Of a DNA stretch of 64,000 nucleotides, positions 16,450 through 25,965 are shown piece after piece. The position numbers were made by a program, and so were the translations under genes. The first letter of the stretch is position 1. Each line of letters begins with the position of its first letter. Origin of the DNA: AP-15 sp963775875 (GTDB lineage: Bacteria; Pseudomonadota; Alphaproteobacteria; ATCC43930; CGMCC-115725); contig CAVZKP010000025.1 of assembly GCA_963775875.1 (NCBI GenBank), forward strand, positions 62,001 through 126,000, in the 5' to 3' direction. The notes under the pieces were generated by a model that was not told the DNA's origin, made no database searches, and saw nothing but the letters and a program-made list of their open reading frames with translations.

Positions 16450-17424
16450 GTGCTGACCTATGACTTCCGCCTGCCGCCCGGCCCCCGAACCGTCGAGTAC
16501 GCGCTTCTTGCCGAAGAGCTAGGCTTTCGCGCGGTCTGGTGTCCCGAGATTCCCGCCTTCGGCCACGACATATGGGTCACTCTCGGCCGCATCGCCGAAA
16601 AGACGAAGCGCATCAAATTTGGCCCCTCCGTGCTGATCCCGAGCTATCGCCATCCGATGGCACAGGCCTCGGCCATCGCGACGCTCGAGCAGATCGCGCC
16701 GGGACGCCTGATGGTCGGGTTCGGCACCGGCTTTACCGGCCGTGCGGGGATGGGCAAGAAGCCCTTGAGCCTCGCGAGCATGCGTACGCATATCGCGCAG
16801 GTTAAGACATTGCTGCGCGGCGACATTGCCGACATCGACGGCGGTCTCGCCCAGATCCTTGCGTCCGACGGCTGGTTGCCCGACCGTCCGATCACCGTGC
16901 CAGTCTACATGGCAGGCCAAGGACCCAAGGCCCGTGCGCTCGCCAAAGAAATTACCGACGGCCTGATTTCCCTCGGCGGCCCGGCCGAAGGGTTCGAGAC
17001 CTGCCTCGTGTCGACCAGCGGCACGGTCCTCGATGATGACGAGGACCTCACCTCGCAGCGCGCCTCGACCGCCCTGAAACCGCTCATCGCGCTCGCCTAT
17101 CACCACAGGTACACGACCGATCCGGAAAGCGTGAAAGCGCTGCCGAACGGCGAAGCGTGGCTGGCCAGCGTCGAACGGGCGGACGAGAAATTGCGCCACC
17201 TCTCCGTTCACCGCGGTCATAACCTCGACATTTCGAACGGCCATGACGCGCTCGTCGACGTATCCGCCGCCAAACAGATGACCTTCACAGGCACTCGCGA
17301 GGAGTTGCGCGAACGTCTCGCCGAGCTCGAGGCCCGCGGCGCCACTGGCATCATCTTCGGGACCAGCGGTTACGATGTGGAGCGGGAGCTGAGGGCTTAC
17401 GCCGAGGTTGCCGCATTGAGGTGA
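16450..17424 (+). CDS. LLM-class (luciferase-like) flavin-dependent oxidoreductase
   Basis: 324 residues from GTG 16450, the first start after the SDR stop. The N-terminus (YDFRLPPGPRTVEYALLAEE, LGFRAVWCPE) and the TLGRIAEKTKRIKFGPSVL ... ATLEQIAPGRLMVGFGTGF pattern are typical of F420 or FMN-dependent luciferase-like enzymes. The C-terminal FTGTREELRERLAELEARGA is the family's final helix. It probably oxidises or reduces a small organic substrate together with the SDR upstream. Substrate and cofactor cannot be settled from sequence alone. Confidence 0.87.
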   Translation: MLTYDFRLPPGPRTVEYALLAEELGFRAVWCPEIPAFGHDIWVTLGRIAEKTKRIKFGPSVLIPSYRHPMAQASAIATLEQIAPGRLMVGFGTGFTGRAGMGKKPLSLASMRTHIAQVKTLLRGDIADIDGGLAQILASDGWLPDRPITVPVYMAGQGPKARALAKEITDGLISLGGPAEGFETCLVSTSGTVLDDDEDLTSQRASTALKPLIALAYHHRYTTDPESVKALPNGEAWLASVERADEKLRHLSVHRGHNLDISNGHDALVDVSAAKQMTFTGTREELRERLAELEARGATGIIFGTSGYDVERELRAYAEVAALR

Positions 17425-17592
17425 CGGAGGCGCGACGCTTATTTGCGATCGAGGATCAATACGCTCCCAACCGCCGCCTCTTGTACTGAGCAAGGACCGC
17501 ATAGGGTCGATACCGTTGAAGAAGTCTGGTTTGAAGTAATCGCGGCGGGGCGGATCGGGGGTGGCGGCCTCGCCGGTGAGCGCCGCGTCGCC

Positions 17593-17750
17593 TCAGGTCG
17601 TGGCGATTGGCGACGGCACCGGGATCAGCTTGGCGAGCTTGCGGAGGTTTTGGGCGGTGGCAGCGAGGTGGAACTCGTCGCGAGCGCGTTCGGCCCGCGT
17701 AATCGCAGCCGATCCAGCTTCAGGATGCGTTGAGGTGGGCGAACAGTAAG
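17593..17750 (-). pseudogene. C-terminal remnant of an IS1182/IS5-type transposase
   Basis: The reverse strand reads fragments LKLDRLRLRGPN and, in the next frame, RDEFHLAATAQNLRKLAK plus LIPVPSPIATT followed by TGA (17593-17595). This ending is typical of IS1182-group transposases (…GARDEF.LAATAQNLRKLAKL). Only about 50 codons remain, with one frameshift and no N-terminal DDE region. Confidence 0.65.
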
Positions 17751-17760
17751 CGTCGGCTGA

Positions 17761-18339
17761 TTACCGCGGCTTGGTTTTGGTCGGCGTTGTGCGGCGCCGG
17801 TTTGCGATACGGGCGATCCGGGCCTTGACGTGCTGTTCGTCGACGGCGTTTGGATCGAAGTCGCCGAACCAATCTTTGACGTCGTGATGATCTGGGTGCT
17901 CGGGATCGGCGAGGATTTCGAGCTGGGCATAGAAGCCAGGGATTCCGCCGCAATCCTCGGGGGGTGCCGCCTGCTCGCCGGCGAGGTAGCGCGGATAGGC
18001 CGATCCTGGATCGGCCGCGCGAGGCTTGGTCAGGGTGAGTTGATGTTCCCAGCAATCGCCGAAGTCGTAGATGTAGGATAGCTTCGTTGTCCGTGGCCGA
18101 AGCAGCGCCTGGAGGGTCAGCTTGGCGGCTCGACTGTCGCCGATGCGCGCGCGACCGACGGCAAACTCCCAGAGATGGGCGTCCTCCCATCCCATGGCGG
18201 CCTGAACGACCGCATGCAGCTGCTTGAGCGTCATCGACGTCGGCACCTCGATCTCGCGCCAGATCGGCGGATCGCTGCCGAGGAGATCGATGCGCAGCGT
18301 CGCAATCATATTGGAAGGAAGGCTATCGTCGGCGCTCAT
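17761..18339 (-). CDS. Plasmid pRiA4b ORF-3-like family protein
   Basis: 192 residues from ATG 18339 (MSADDSLPSNMIATLRIDLL). It contains the family hallmarks PPIWREIEVPTSMTLKQLHA and VVQAAMGWEDAHLWEF, then YIYDFGDCWEHQLTL, PRYLAGEQAAPPEDCGGIPG and YAQLEILADPEHPDHHDV with conserved Cys, His and Asp. Members are common near transposons and on plasmids; their activity is not known. Here it is boxed in by two transposase remnants, so it is probably a passenger of a former transposon. Confidence 0.85.
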   Translation of the reverse strand: MSADDSLPSNMIATLRIDLLGSDPPIWREIEVPTSMTLKQLHAVVQAAMGWEDAHLWEFAVGRARIGDSRAAKLTLQALLRPRTTKLSYIYDFGDCWEHQLTLTKPRAADPGSAYPRYLAGEQAAPPEDCGGIPGFYAQLEILADPEHPDHHDVKDWFGDFDPNAVDEQHVKARIARIANRRRTTPTKTKPR

Positions 18340-18383
18340 GCCGCCAGTTTGGCAGGCTGCCCATGCCAGTTCCACGGCAACAA

Positions 18384-19310
18384 TTAGGCCAGACGATTGA
18401 TCGGATGGCCTGTGGTTATGCGGTCGATCACGTCGGCGAGGTAGCCCTCGAGATCGAGGCCGTTGAGCTTGGCGCTCTCCAGCACGGTGTAGAGGATCGC
18501 GGCGCGCTCACCGCCCGCCTCCGAGCCCAGGAACAGGAAGTTCTTGCGGGTGATGGCAATGCCGCGCAGGCCACGCTCGGCGACGTTATTGTCAGTCGCG
18601 AGCCGGCCATCGCCGGCATAGCAGGTCAGCGCCTCCCAGCGGCTCAGCGCATACTGGATTGCCTTGGCGAGCGCATTTTTTGATGACAGCCGGCGTCGCT
18701 GCGCTGTCAGCTAGTCGCGCAAGGCGTCAAGGATCGCCGCGGCACGGTTTTGCCGCGCCGCCAGCCGGGTTTCGGCCGGCTGGCCGGTGATCTCGGCTTC
18801 GATCCGATAGAGCTCGCCGATCCGTCTCAGTGCCTCCTCGGCGATCGGCGACTTGGTCGATTCGAACACGTCGTAAAACTTGCGCCGCGCATGGGCCCAA
18901 CACGCGGCGTGGATCAGCGGCGGCCCTCGGCCGACCTGGTCTTTGGCGGATGGCGGTCGCGTCAGGGCGGCGTAGCCGCTGAAGGCGTCGGCCTGGATCG
19001 CGCCGCGAAAGAGGGCCAGGTGATCGCGCGGCGGCTCGCCGCGGCGGTCGGGGCTGAAACGATAATATGCTGCCGGTGCCCGCCCACCCTGCCAGGGTCG
19101 CTCGTCAACGACATAGGTCCACAGCCGTCCGGTCCGGGTCTTGCCGTTGCCGGGGGCCAGTACGGCGGATCGGCGTATCGTCAGTGTGGATGATCGGCGA
19201 TGCCATGACATGGGCGCCGATCAGCGCGGCCAACGGCGTCACCCACCAGGCGGCATGCCCGACCCAGTCGGCCAGGGTGGCGCGCTCGATCGCGATGCCT
19301 TCGCGCGCCA
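18384..19310 (-). pseudogene. IS66-family transposase (TnpC) remnant, N-terminus missing, frameshifted
   Basis: Reading leftward: LAREGIAIERATLADWVGHA, SPIIHTDDTPI with a catalytic Asp pair, VLAPGNGKTRTGRLWTYVVD, the middle FRGAIQADAFSGYAAL, HAACWAHARRKFYDVFE, then in another frame after 18710 DGRLATDNNVAERGLRGIAI, and the end GHPINRLA followed by TAA 18384-18386. This is IS66 TnpC without its N-terminal coiled coil and zinc ribbon. It is broken by at least two frameshifts, near 19190 and near 18710. The right boundary joins an amidase start. Confidence 0.8.
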
Positions 19311-19448
19311 GGCGATGATCGCGTTCAATGCCGGGTTGAGCCGTTCGGCCCGGGCAAGGTAGAAGTCGAGCAATTCGAGGCAGCCGAGACGGCGGTCGCG
19401 GATCTCGCCCGCCTGCTGCGTAGCGGAGCCAAAGGCGTGCTGGTCCAT
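19308..19448 (-). pseudogene. Amidase gene 5' fragment truncated by IS66 sequence
   Basis: ATG 19448 follows a strong AGGAGGGG site. The frame reads MDQHAFGSATQQAGEIRDRR, LGCLELLDFYLARAERLNPA, LNAIIAW. The ELLDFYLARAERLNPALNAI pattern is the N-terminal helix of amidase signature proteins. After about 46 codons it runs straight into the IS66 TnpC remnant in another frame, so the rest of the amidase is lost. Confidence 0.6.
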
Positions 19449-19687
19449 CTCGCTCCCCTCCTGCGAGGCCGTAAAACGATACCCTACCAGCGGTTCTGAA
19501 CAGGTGCCAATTTCGGTGCGGAGAGTGGGTAGGGGCAGCGCCGCCGGCGGACCCGGGAAGATAACAAGACGAGCGCCTAGGACCCGGCGAGGCCAATGAA
19601 AGGCCGGGGTCGGTGCATTGCCATGCCGTGGCCGCGCCAAGAGGCGGTGACGGTCGCTGGGAGGGCCTCGTTCAGCGTTGGATGGGA

Positions 19688-19732
19688 CCCCCTTGGGTTC
19701 GAGATTGCGCGGTAGCTGTCGCAATCAGGGGG
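19688..19732. other. Long nested hairpin upstream of the serine recombinase region
   Basis: CCCCCT (19688-19693) pairs with AGGGGG (19727-19732), and inside it GATTGCG (19703-19709) pairs with CGCAATC (19720-19726) around a 10-base loop. It lies just past the stop of the leftward recombinase. It might be a terminator without T-run or an element end; nothing decides this. Confidence 0.35.
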
Positions 19733-19780
19733 CCCCCTTTGTTTCGAATGGCAATCGCTGGCGAAGTAAAGGCGGAGGGG

Positions 19781-20440
19781 TCAGCCCTCGCCATGCGGGT
19801 TTTCTGCCGCCGTGATCGGCACGCGTCCCGGCGGCTCGTAGCCGAGCGCGCGCGCGTGCTTCTTGACCGTGCTGTACGGGATCCGCGTTGCGATGCTGAC
19901 CGCGCGCCAGCTCTTGCCGCCATCGAGCGCGGCGCGCAGTTTCTCCCGGTCGCCATCGCCGAATTTCGGCCGCCCGAGCACCTTGCCCAGCGCACGCGCT
20001 CGTTCGAGGCCGGCCTTCGTTCGCTGGCTGATCTTCTCGCGCTCTAGCTTGGCGAGCGAGGAGAGGGTCGCCAGCAGGATGTTGCGGACGAGCTCGTTTT
20101 CCGTCGACAAATGCTCCTCGGTGAATGACCGGAACGCAACGCCATGCGAGGCGAGGCGCTGCAGATGCACGACGGTCGCCGCCATGCCTTCCCGGCTGAA
20201 CCGATCGAGCGACCAGACCAGCAGCAGATCGAACTCTCGGCGTGCGGCGCCGGCAAACATCGCGCCGAGCCGCTTCCGGTATTCGACGCCCTTGCCGCCA
20301 TTCTCGTGCTCGACGTACTCGTGCTCGATGGGATAGCCCATGCGGCCACACCATTCGCGCAGGTGCCGAAGCTGGTTCTCCGGGTCTTGCCCCTTGTCGT
20401 CCGTCGAAACCCGGGCGTAGATCGCTAGCCGCATAGGCAT
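19781..20440 (-). CDS. Serine recombinase (resolvase/invertase family)
   Basis: 219 residues from ATG 20440 behind AAAGGGA. The catalytic domain has MRLAIYARVSTDDKG with the nucleophilic serine, a central FDLLLVWSLDRFSREGMAAT with the conserved SLDRFSR arginine patch, and LLATLSSLAKLEREKISQRT before the long E-helix. The C-terminal HTH is EKLRAALDGGKSWRAVSIAT and RIPYSTVKKHARALG. Length fits a small resolvase/invertase that cuts and inverts or resolves DNA sites. It may belong to a transposon or act as a site-specific switch; no invertible repeat pair was identified. Confidence 0.9.
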   Translation of the reverse strand: MPMRLAIYARVSTDDKGQDPENQLRHLREWCGRMGYPIEHEYVEHENGGKGVEYRKRLGAMFAGAARREFDLLLVWSLDRFSREGMAATVVHLQRLASHGVAFRSFTEEHLSTENELVRNILLATLSSLAKLEREKISQRTKAGLERARALGKVLGRPKFGDGDREKLRAALDGGKSWRAVSIATRIPYSTVKKHARALGYEPPGRVPITAAENPHGEG

Positions 20441-21541
20441 CAACCGTTCCCTTTGTGGCTATCAAAGGTAGCCATTAGCACTGGCGCGTTTTCAAGGCGA
20501 TAGGCTGGGGCGACGTCGATGCCCTTTTGTGTCCATCGCCCCGTTCTGCCCCGTCGGAGGCTGTGCGAGATCTTGGTAGCGATACTCATGGCGTGCCAGC
20601 TCCCGCCAAGACCCGAGACCCGGTAGCCTCGCGCTAGTTCACCGCTACGGTGGCCGAACCTCATCCAGCAACCCAATATTTTTGATTTTCTATCAATAGG
20701 GTAACAGAGCTTTGGGGCTACAAAAAAGGGCATTAGATGACCACTGCGGCTCGTGCTCCAGAAACCCAACGCTTCCGCGCCTCGGAGATCATTGAGGTAG
20801 CGTCCACCATCAGGCCTGTTCCCCCAGGTTCTGCGGCTCTCGTGAGCTGCGTCGAGCTTGCCAATTCTGAACTACAAACCGGCGCGCCGTTGATTTTATT
20901 AGCTTTTCAGCCCAAAGCCTCGAACATGGTAATTTATTGTATTGGATAACTGTCAGATTTTAGAATTGGCTCGAGCTGAGGCTGACAGCGGCGCGTTTCT
21001 ACGTCGTGCGCGTCGCAGATAGCTCGGGATGCGCCTCGTTCAGGTTCTTGATGAGCCAGGTGAGCGACCCCAAAGCTCGACGAGGTCCGGCAAATCATGA
21101 ACGCATCTCGCGCGGCCTCGGCTCGATGTCCGGCCGCTGTTGCCATACCACTCTTGCGTCGTTGCGAGGATCGAAACGTTCGTAAGCCCGTTGCTTGCAG
21201 GGTGGTTGTGGAGGGAAAACGCCAAAATGCCAAAATCTCTGAATCTATTCCCCCATGCCGCCATTAATATTTACATTTATCTTAACTAAGATGAACGTAA
21301 ATATTAAGATCATGCAAGTGGATCAAATTTCCAATTTGTTTGGCGTTTTGGCATCTCGCATTGATATATATGAGGTTTTAAGCTGCGGAAGACGCCGAAC
21401 GTAACGCCAAATGCCCTTCGGCCCCGGCAGCTTTGGCGGCTTTACGCTGTCTTCGGCGCCTAACCCACTGCGCGGTCTTTTCACGCATCCGCTCGTGGGC
21501 TGCGAAAGTCAGCCGATTGACTTCGTTTAGGGTCTCCATGC
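20441..21541. other. Gene-poor stretch between recombinase and primase
   Basis: About 1.1 kb. It contains a small resolvase-like remnant (annotated separately) and an AT-rich block around 21255-21380 that is unlike the GC-rich host DNA. No convincing complete gene was found. The AT-rich block might be an origin or promoter region of the integrative element, but no iterons were seen. Confidence 0.4.
20560..20661 (-). pseudogene. Possible C-terminal fragment of a second serine recombinase
   Basis: The reverse strand encodes RFGHRSGELARGYRVSGLGG and then SWHAMSIATKISHS. This resembles the C-terminal HTH of the intact recombinase next door (FGDGDREKL...GGKSWRAVSIATRIPYS). Only about 34 codons match. 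It could reflect an earlier copy or a duplicated tail. Confidence 0.4.
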
Positions 21542-22212
21542 CTAGACCCCTGTATTGGGGAAGAGGGACACGACGTTCGAGGATGTTACCGACTCGGCGA
21601 ACCTCATGCCGATGTACACGCGCTCATTCCCGTAGCGATCGTAGGTGACGGCGCCATTGGTGAACGCGGAAAGGGCGTCGCGAAACTCGGCTTTGCTTTC
21701 GCGGTAGTGCGGATTGTCCTCGACAACGAACTGGCGGAAACTGCGGAACGCATCGTGGGCGTTGACCCGAGCACCGCGCTCCAAAACCATCCGTTCGCTG
21801 ATCCAGTTCAGATGGGGGCTCGATCCTCGCCTGGCCTTCTTCGCCTCGGCCTCCGCGCTCCTCGCGGTGTCTCCCAGGAACCGCCCTGTCTGCTGCAAGG
21901 ACTGCCAGCCTTCGAGTGCGCCCTGTACGAAGAAGGTCATGATGGCCGAGCCCTCTGCTGCGACGAGCTTCTCGGAGAACTCCGTATCGATTTTGAGGTT
22001 GCCTTCCAGTAGCTTGTTGATCCTGAGCAGGAGCATGCGCCTGTCGATACCGCTGTCGTTCGGGCCGGTGTTGGTGACGAAGGCCGGGACGTGGTTGCCG
22101 GTGACCGTAATCGTCGCGATGCTGCGGAACGTGAAGGAGCGCTGATACTTGCGCTCGGCCCGTATCTCGGTACCTCCGAGCATTTCGCAAATCAGGATCT
22201 CGTCCCAGGTCA

Positions 22213-22220
22213 TCCCTTTC
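22213..22220 (+). repeat. 8-bp target-site duplication, left copy (TCCCTTTC)
   Basis: TCCCTTTC directly precedes the IS66 left end at 22221 and is repeated directly after its right end (24678-24685). Eight base pairs is the usual IS66 duplication length. The perfect match points to a simple, fairly recent insertion. Confidence 0.9.
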
Positions 22221-22245
22221 GTAACCGCTCGGCGAAGACGCCGGG

Positions 22246-23798
22246 TCACGCGGCGGCGCGGTCCGGCTCTTCGGGTTTCCAGTGCCAGGGCAGCAAATCG
22301 GCGATTTGGCGGGCTGGATGATCGGCGATGCGGGTGAGCACGTCGGCGAGATACTTCTGCGGGTCGAGGCCGCTGAGCTTGGCGGTTTCGATCAGCGAAT
22401 AGAGAGCCGCTGCACGGCGGCCGCCGGCGTCGGAGCCGGCGAACAGGTAATTTTTGCGGCCGATCGCGACGCAGCGCAGGGCCCGCTCGGCGGGATTGTT
22501 GTCGAGGGCGAGCCGGCCGTCATCGAGGCATCGCAGCAGCGCCTTCCAGCGCGACCGCATATAGCGGAACGCCTTGGCCAGTTCGGATTTGCGGGAGAGC
22601 TTCGGCAGGGTGGTATCCGCCCAAACGGCGCAGCGCCTCGGCGATCGGCTTGGAGCGCTTCTGGCGTTCGGCGTCGCCGCTGGTCGGGCGGCAAGCCGGT
22701 GATCGTCTTTTCGACCCCGTAGAGATCGCCGATCCGGTCGAGGGCCCGCTTGGCGATCGCCGAGCCGTTGGCGGCATGGACGTCGAAGAATTTGCGGCGG
22801 ACATGAGCCCAGCAGGCGGCCTCGGCGATCCGATTGCCGGCGAACAGCCCCTTGAACCCGGAATAGGCGTCGGCGTGGATGACGCCGCGGAAGGCCTGCA
22901 AATGCACCTTTGGGTGTTCGCTCTTGCGGTCGGGCGAGTAGAAGAACAGCGCCGCTGGCGGTCGAGAGCCGGCGAACGGCCGCTCGTCGCGGACATAGGT
23001 CCACAGCCGCCCGGTCTTGGTCTTGCCGGTGCCCGGCGCCAACACCGGCACCGGCGTGTCGTCGACGTGCAGTGTGTCCGATCCGATCACATCGGCGGCC
23101 AGCGCGTCGACCAGCGGCTTCAGCGCCGCCGCCGTCGCCCCAACCCAGCCCGACAGGGTCGAGGTTTCCAGGCTGACGCCCTCGCGGGCGAAGATCTCGG
23201 CCTGACGATACAAGGGCAAGTGATCGTCGAACTTCGACACGACGATGTGCGCCAGCAGTCCCGCCCCGGCGCGGCCGCGCGCAATCGCGTGATCCGGCGC
23301 CGGCGCCGCGACCACCGTGTCGCAGGCGCGACAGGAGAGCTTCTCACGAATGTGCCGGACCACCTTGAAGCGGCCCGGCACATAGTCGAGGGTCTCGGTC
23401 ACCTCTTCGCCGATCCGCCGCAAGGCGCCGCCGCAGTGCGGGCAGGCGCAGGCGGCAGGGTGACGCATCTCTTCGCGCGGCAGATGCTCGGGCAATGGCC
23501 GGCGCGCCGGCTTCTGTTTCTCGATCGCTTCCTCGATCGCCGCTGCCACCATTGGCGAGGCGGCGGCCAGCCGTTCGGCCTGGTCGCTCTCCAAACTCTC
23601 GATCGCCAACTCGAGCTGTTCGATCTCGCGCGTCAGCTTCTCCGATGACCGGCCGAACTCGGCCCGCCGGTAGCGCGCCAGCTGGAACTTCAATTTGGCG
23701 ATCTCGGCCTTCGCCGCCACCGCGTCGCGCGCCATCTCGGCAATGATGCGCTTCAACGCAGCGATGTCGTCGGGCAGGCTCTCGGGCGCGATCGTCAC
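22246..23798 (-). pseudogene. tnpC: IS66 transposase TnpC, frameshifted near its C-terminus
   Basis: GTG 23798 starts MTIAPESLPDDIAALKRIIA; an N-terminal coiled coil is followed by the zinc-ribbon CACPHCGGALRRIGEEVTET with SCRACDTVV, then LHVDDTPVPVLAPGTGKTKT, FRGVIHADAYSGFKGLF and AACWAHVRRKFFDVHAANGS with the acidic catalytic residues. Near 22690 the frame shifts to AERQKRSKPIAEALRR and near 22627 again to TLPKLSRKSELAKAFRYMRS, finishing DDGRLALDNNPAERALRCVA and TAADRAAA-like end at 22246. Two compensating indels in a recently inserted IS are suspicious of sequencing error. TnpC is the catalytic transposase. Confidence 0.85.
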
Positions 23799-23873
23799 GC
23801 CGGCGATTGGATCAGATCGGCAGCGGGCTGGCGCGCCTACACCGCCGGTTGAGTCAATCTGTCGCAGCCGGCC

Positions 23874-24221
23874 TCAGCCGGCCAGCTCCGGACGCCAGGT
23901 TCGCCGCGGCATTCGCCAGTCGATCCCCTCCAGCAGCATCGACAATTGCGCCCGCGTCAGCACCGCCACGCCTTCCTCGGCGCGCGGCCACACGAATCGG
24001 CCCCGCTCCAGCCGCTTGGCGAACAGGCACAGGCCGTCGCCATCCCACCACAGCAGCTTAATCAGATCGCCGCGGCGACCGCGGAAGCAGAATACGTGAC
24101 CCGAGAACGGGTCCTGCCCAAGCACGCTTTGCGCCTGCGCCGCCAGGCTGTCGAACCCCTTGCGCATGTCGGTGGCGCCCGCCGCCAGCCACACCCGCGT
24201 GCCCGCCGGCAACCCGATCAT
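23874..24221 (-). CDS. tnpB: IS66 accessory protein TnpB
   Basis: 115 residues from ATG 24221 (MIGLPAGTRVWLAAGATDMR). The hallmark KGFDSLAAQAQSVLGQDPFS, GHVFCFRGRRGDLIKLLWWD and GDGLCLFAKRLERGRFVWP is the IS66 Orf2 family. Its function in transposition is required but not understood. The start overlaps the tnpA stop (24218-24221, ATGA), indicating coupled translation. Confidence 0.93.
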   Translation of the reverse strand: MIGLPAGTRVWLAAGATDMRKGFDSLAAQAQSVLGQDPFSGHVFCFRGRRGDLIKLLWWDGDGLCLFAKRLERGRFVWPRAEEGVAVLTRAQLSMLLEGIDWRMPRRTWRPELAG

Positions 24222-24619
24222 CGCAACAGCTCGATCACCTGCCGCAGCGTCTCGGGCGACACCTCGCCGCGCACGCACACCCGCGCCCCGCCGGAAAAGG
24301 TGATCTCGATCGTGCCGCTGCGTCGCGCTCGCGGGCGCGGCTCGCCCGCTTCCGGCGCGATCTCCACCGGCAGCATGGTGACGCTTTGTTCCGGCCCAGG
24401 CGGTTGTTCCGGCGCCATCTCGCGCCGCCATTTGAACAGTTGGTTGGCGTTCACGTCATGACGCCGCGCCACGATCGACACCGACGCACCCGGCTCCAGC
24501 GTCTCGGCCACGATCCGACGCTTAAACGCCTCGGTCCACTGCCGACGCTTGGGCCTGCCGGAGCTTTGCGTAGTGTCCACTAAGCCGATAGTGGACACTT
24601 CCGTTGCTGTCTCTGCCAT
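24218..24619 (-). CDS. tnpA: IS66 accessory protein TnpA (HTH)
   Basis: 133 residues from ATG 24619. The N-terminal third carries an HTH of the transposase-8 type (RRQWTEAFKRRIVAETLEPG, ASVSIVARRHDVNANQLFKW), and a C-terminal domain follows with IEITFSGGARVCVRGEVSPE. It is the first gene of the IS66 operon, 58 bp inside the right inverted repeat. Confidence 0.92.
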   Translation of the reverse strand: MAETATEVSTIGLVDTTQSSGRPKRRQWTEAFKRRIVAETLEPGASVSIVARRHDVNANQLFKWRREMAPEQPPGPEQSVTMLPVEIAPEAGEPRPRARRSGTIEITFSGGARVCVRGEVSPETLRQVIELLR

Positions 24620-24677
24620 GCCCCTATCATCGCGCCAGGCGGCGACCAGCGGCAGGCGTCCTTCACCGAGCGCTTAC

Positions 24678-24685
24678 TCCCTTTC
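24678..24685 (+). repeat. 8-bp target-site duplication, right copy (TCCCTTTC)
   Basis: Identical to 22213-22220 and adjacent to the right end of the IS66 element. Together they define the insertion exactly and allow reconstruction of the primase reading frame. Confidence 0.9.
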
Positions 24686-25965
24686 TTGGTCTCGGGGACG
24701 AACAGGCCACGTTTGCCGGCGATATCGCCAAGCTCGAACGAGCGCTTATCAGACTGCTTCATGAAAAGGGTTGTGCTTCCGGGCGTGCCGTAGCTCCCCA
24801 TTAGCCGGATGAGAATGTCAGAGAACGCCGATTTCGCCGTCCCGCTCTTGCCCTGGATGAACAGGAAGCACTGATCAAGGAGCTTGCCGACGAGGGCGTA
24901 GCCACCCCACCGTTGAAGCAAGGGAATAACCGTCTCGTCCCCATCGGCCATAAATGCCAGCGCTTCCATAAAACGTGGGCAGGCGACGCCGTAGTTGCCC
25001 CAGATCGCCCTGAGGAGCGCGCACCAAGTGTCTTAGTCGGCAAGCCGCTCGTCATTGAGGTCGATCGCTTTGACACAGCGCTCAAGCACGTCGAAGTCAG
25101 TGACGCGATGCGGGCTCATCAGATCGGTAATACTGACTGCAGCCGCGCGATCGGTGCCGGTTGGGAGGGCCAGCTTGATTTTCTCGAGCGCAGGTGTTGC
25201 GTCGACCCAATCCCGGAGGCGGCGCATTGTCGTGAAGACGTGGTCGCCGGTGATGAGATTGGTCTTTAGCCACTCGCGGTTCTCGATCAGGTCGCCGCTG
25301 CGCCAGTAGTGCATGGAGCCTTTGGAGTGCGGACCTTCTATAATTACCTGCTGCCCGGTGGCGAGCACCTCGACGATATGCTGCTGGTCGTCTTCCGTCT
25401 TGAACGCGAGCCGCAGCTTCTGGATCGGAGCGGTGTGCTGGTCGCGAGCGTAAAACAGCACCCGGCGTGAACTGCCGTATCGCTGACGCACCACAGGTGT
25501 GACACCCATTTCGAGCGAGATATGCAGCTCGATCGCGTCGGCGGCGACCTGATCGTCGCTGTCGATGTCGAAGGCGATCCAGTTGCCCAAAATGATTCCG
25601 CTGGCGATCGCAGTGCCGGCCTCATCCTGCCACCTCTCCCAATAGGCCATGGTCCTGCGGCCGGCGCGGTGTGTCTGCCAGCTCGGGAACCCAGTCCAGG
25701 TGCGCGTGTTCGCGAACCATTTGCCGGGGATCTTTCCCAGCTGGTCGGGCTTTATGCTGCTCCCGCGCTTTCCCTCTTCGTCAGGTGGCTTCAACGTCGC
25801 CCCGGCGGGGATAATCGGCAGGATGTAGGCCTCGAACTCGGTGCCGGCCCACTTCTTGAAGTCTGTAAACGGATGAGGCATCACGTGTCCTTAATTTATA
25901 AGGGCTGATCGTCAGCCGCCGTGGAACTCGGGGCGGGGATAGCGCTGACGTGGCATCACCTGGTG

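Larger units (their letters stand above)
22221..24677 (-). mobile_element. Complete IS66-family insertion sequence inside the primase gene
   Basis: 2457 bp. Ends are imperfect inverted repeats: GTAACCGCTCGGCGAAG at 22221 and, on the opposite strand from 24677, GTAAGCGCTCGGTGAAG. Flanked by the 8-bp repeat TCCCTTTC. It contains the standard IS66 set in order: tnpA, tnpB, tnpC, read leftward. tnpC has frameshifts, so the copy may be inactive unless these are sequencing errors. Confidence 0.92.
21542..25881 (-). pseudogene. Phage/plasmid primase-helicase, split by an IS66 element and an in-frame TAA
   Basis: ATG 25881 follows AAGGA. The N-terminal part (25881-25036) looks like a primase-polymerase: GNWIAFDIDSDDQVAADAIE with an acidic motif, then VVRQRYGSSRRVLFYARD. 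TAA at 25033-25035 interrupts at RLAD*DTWCALLRAIWG. The middle has Walker A FIQGKSGTAKSAFSDILIR and VPETKKG, where the IS66 element (22221-24677) lies. The frame resumes MTWDEILICEMLGGTEIRAE and RKYQRSFTFRSIATITVTGN, matching D5/P4-type helicase C-termini, and ends at 21542. Removing the IS and one duplicated octamer leaves exactly 625 codons including the final stop. It is last in the operon 27745-21542 and would drive element replication if intact. Confidence 0.85.

Noticed and set aside
20934..21233. Leftward 99-codon frame downstream of the primase
   Set aside because: No convincing protein features; the region is AT-rich and probably non-coding.
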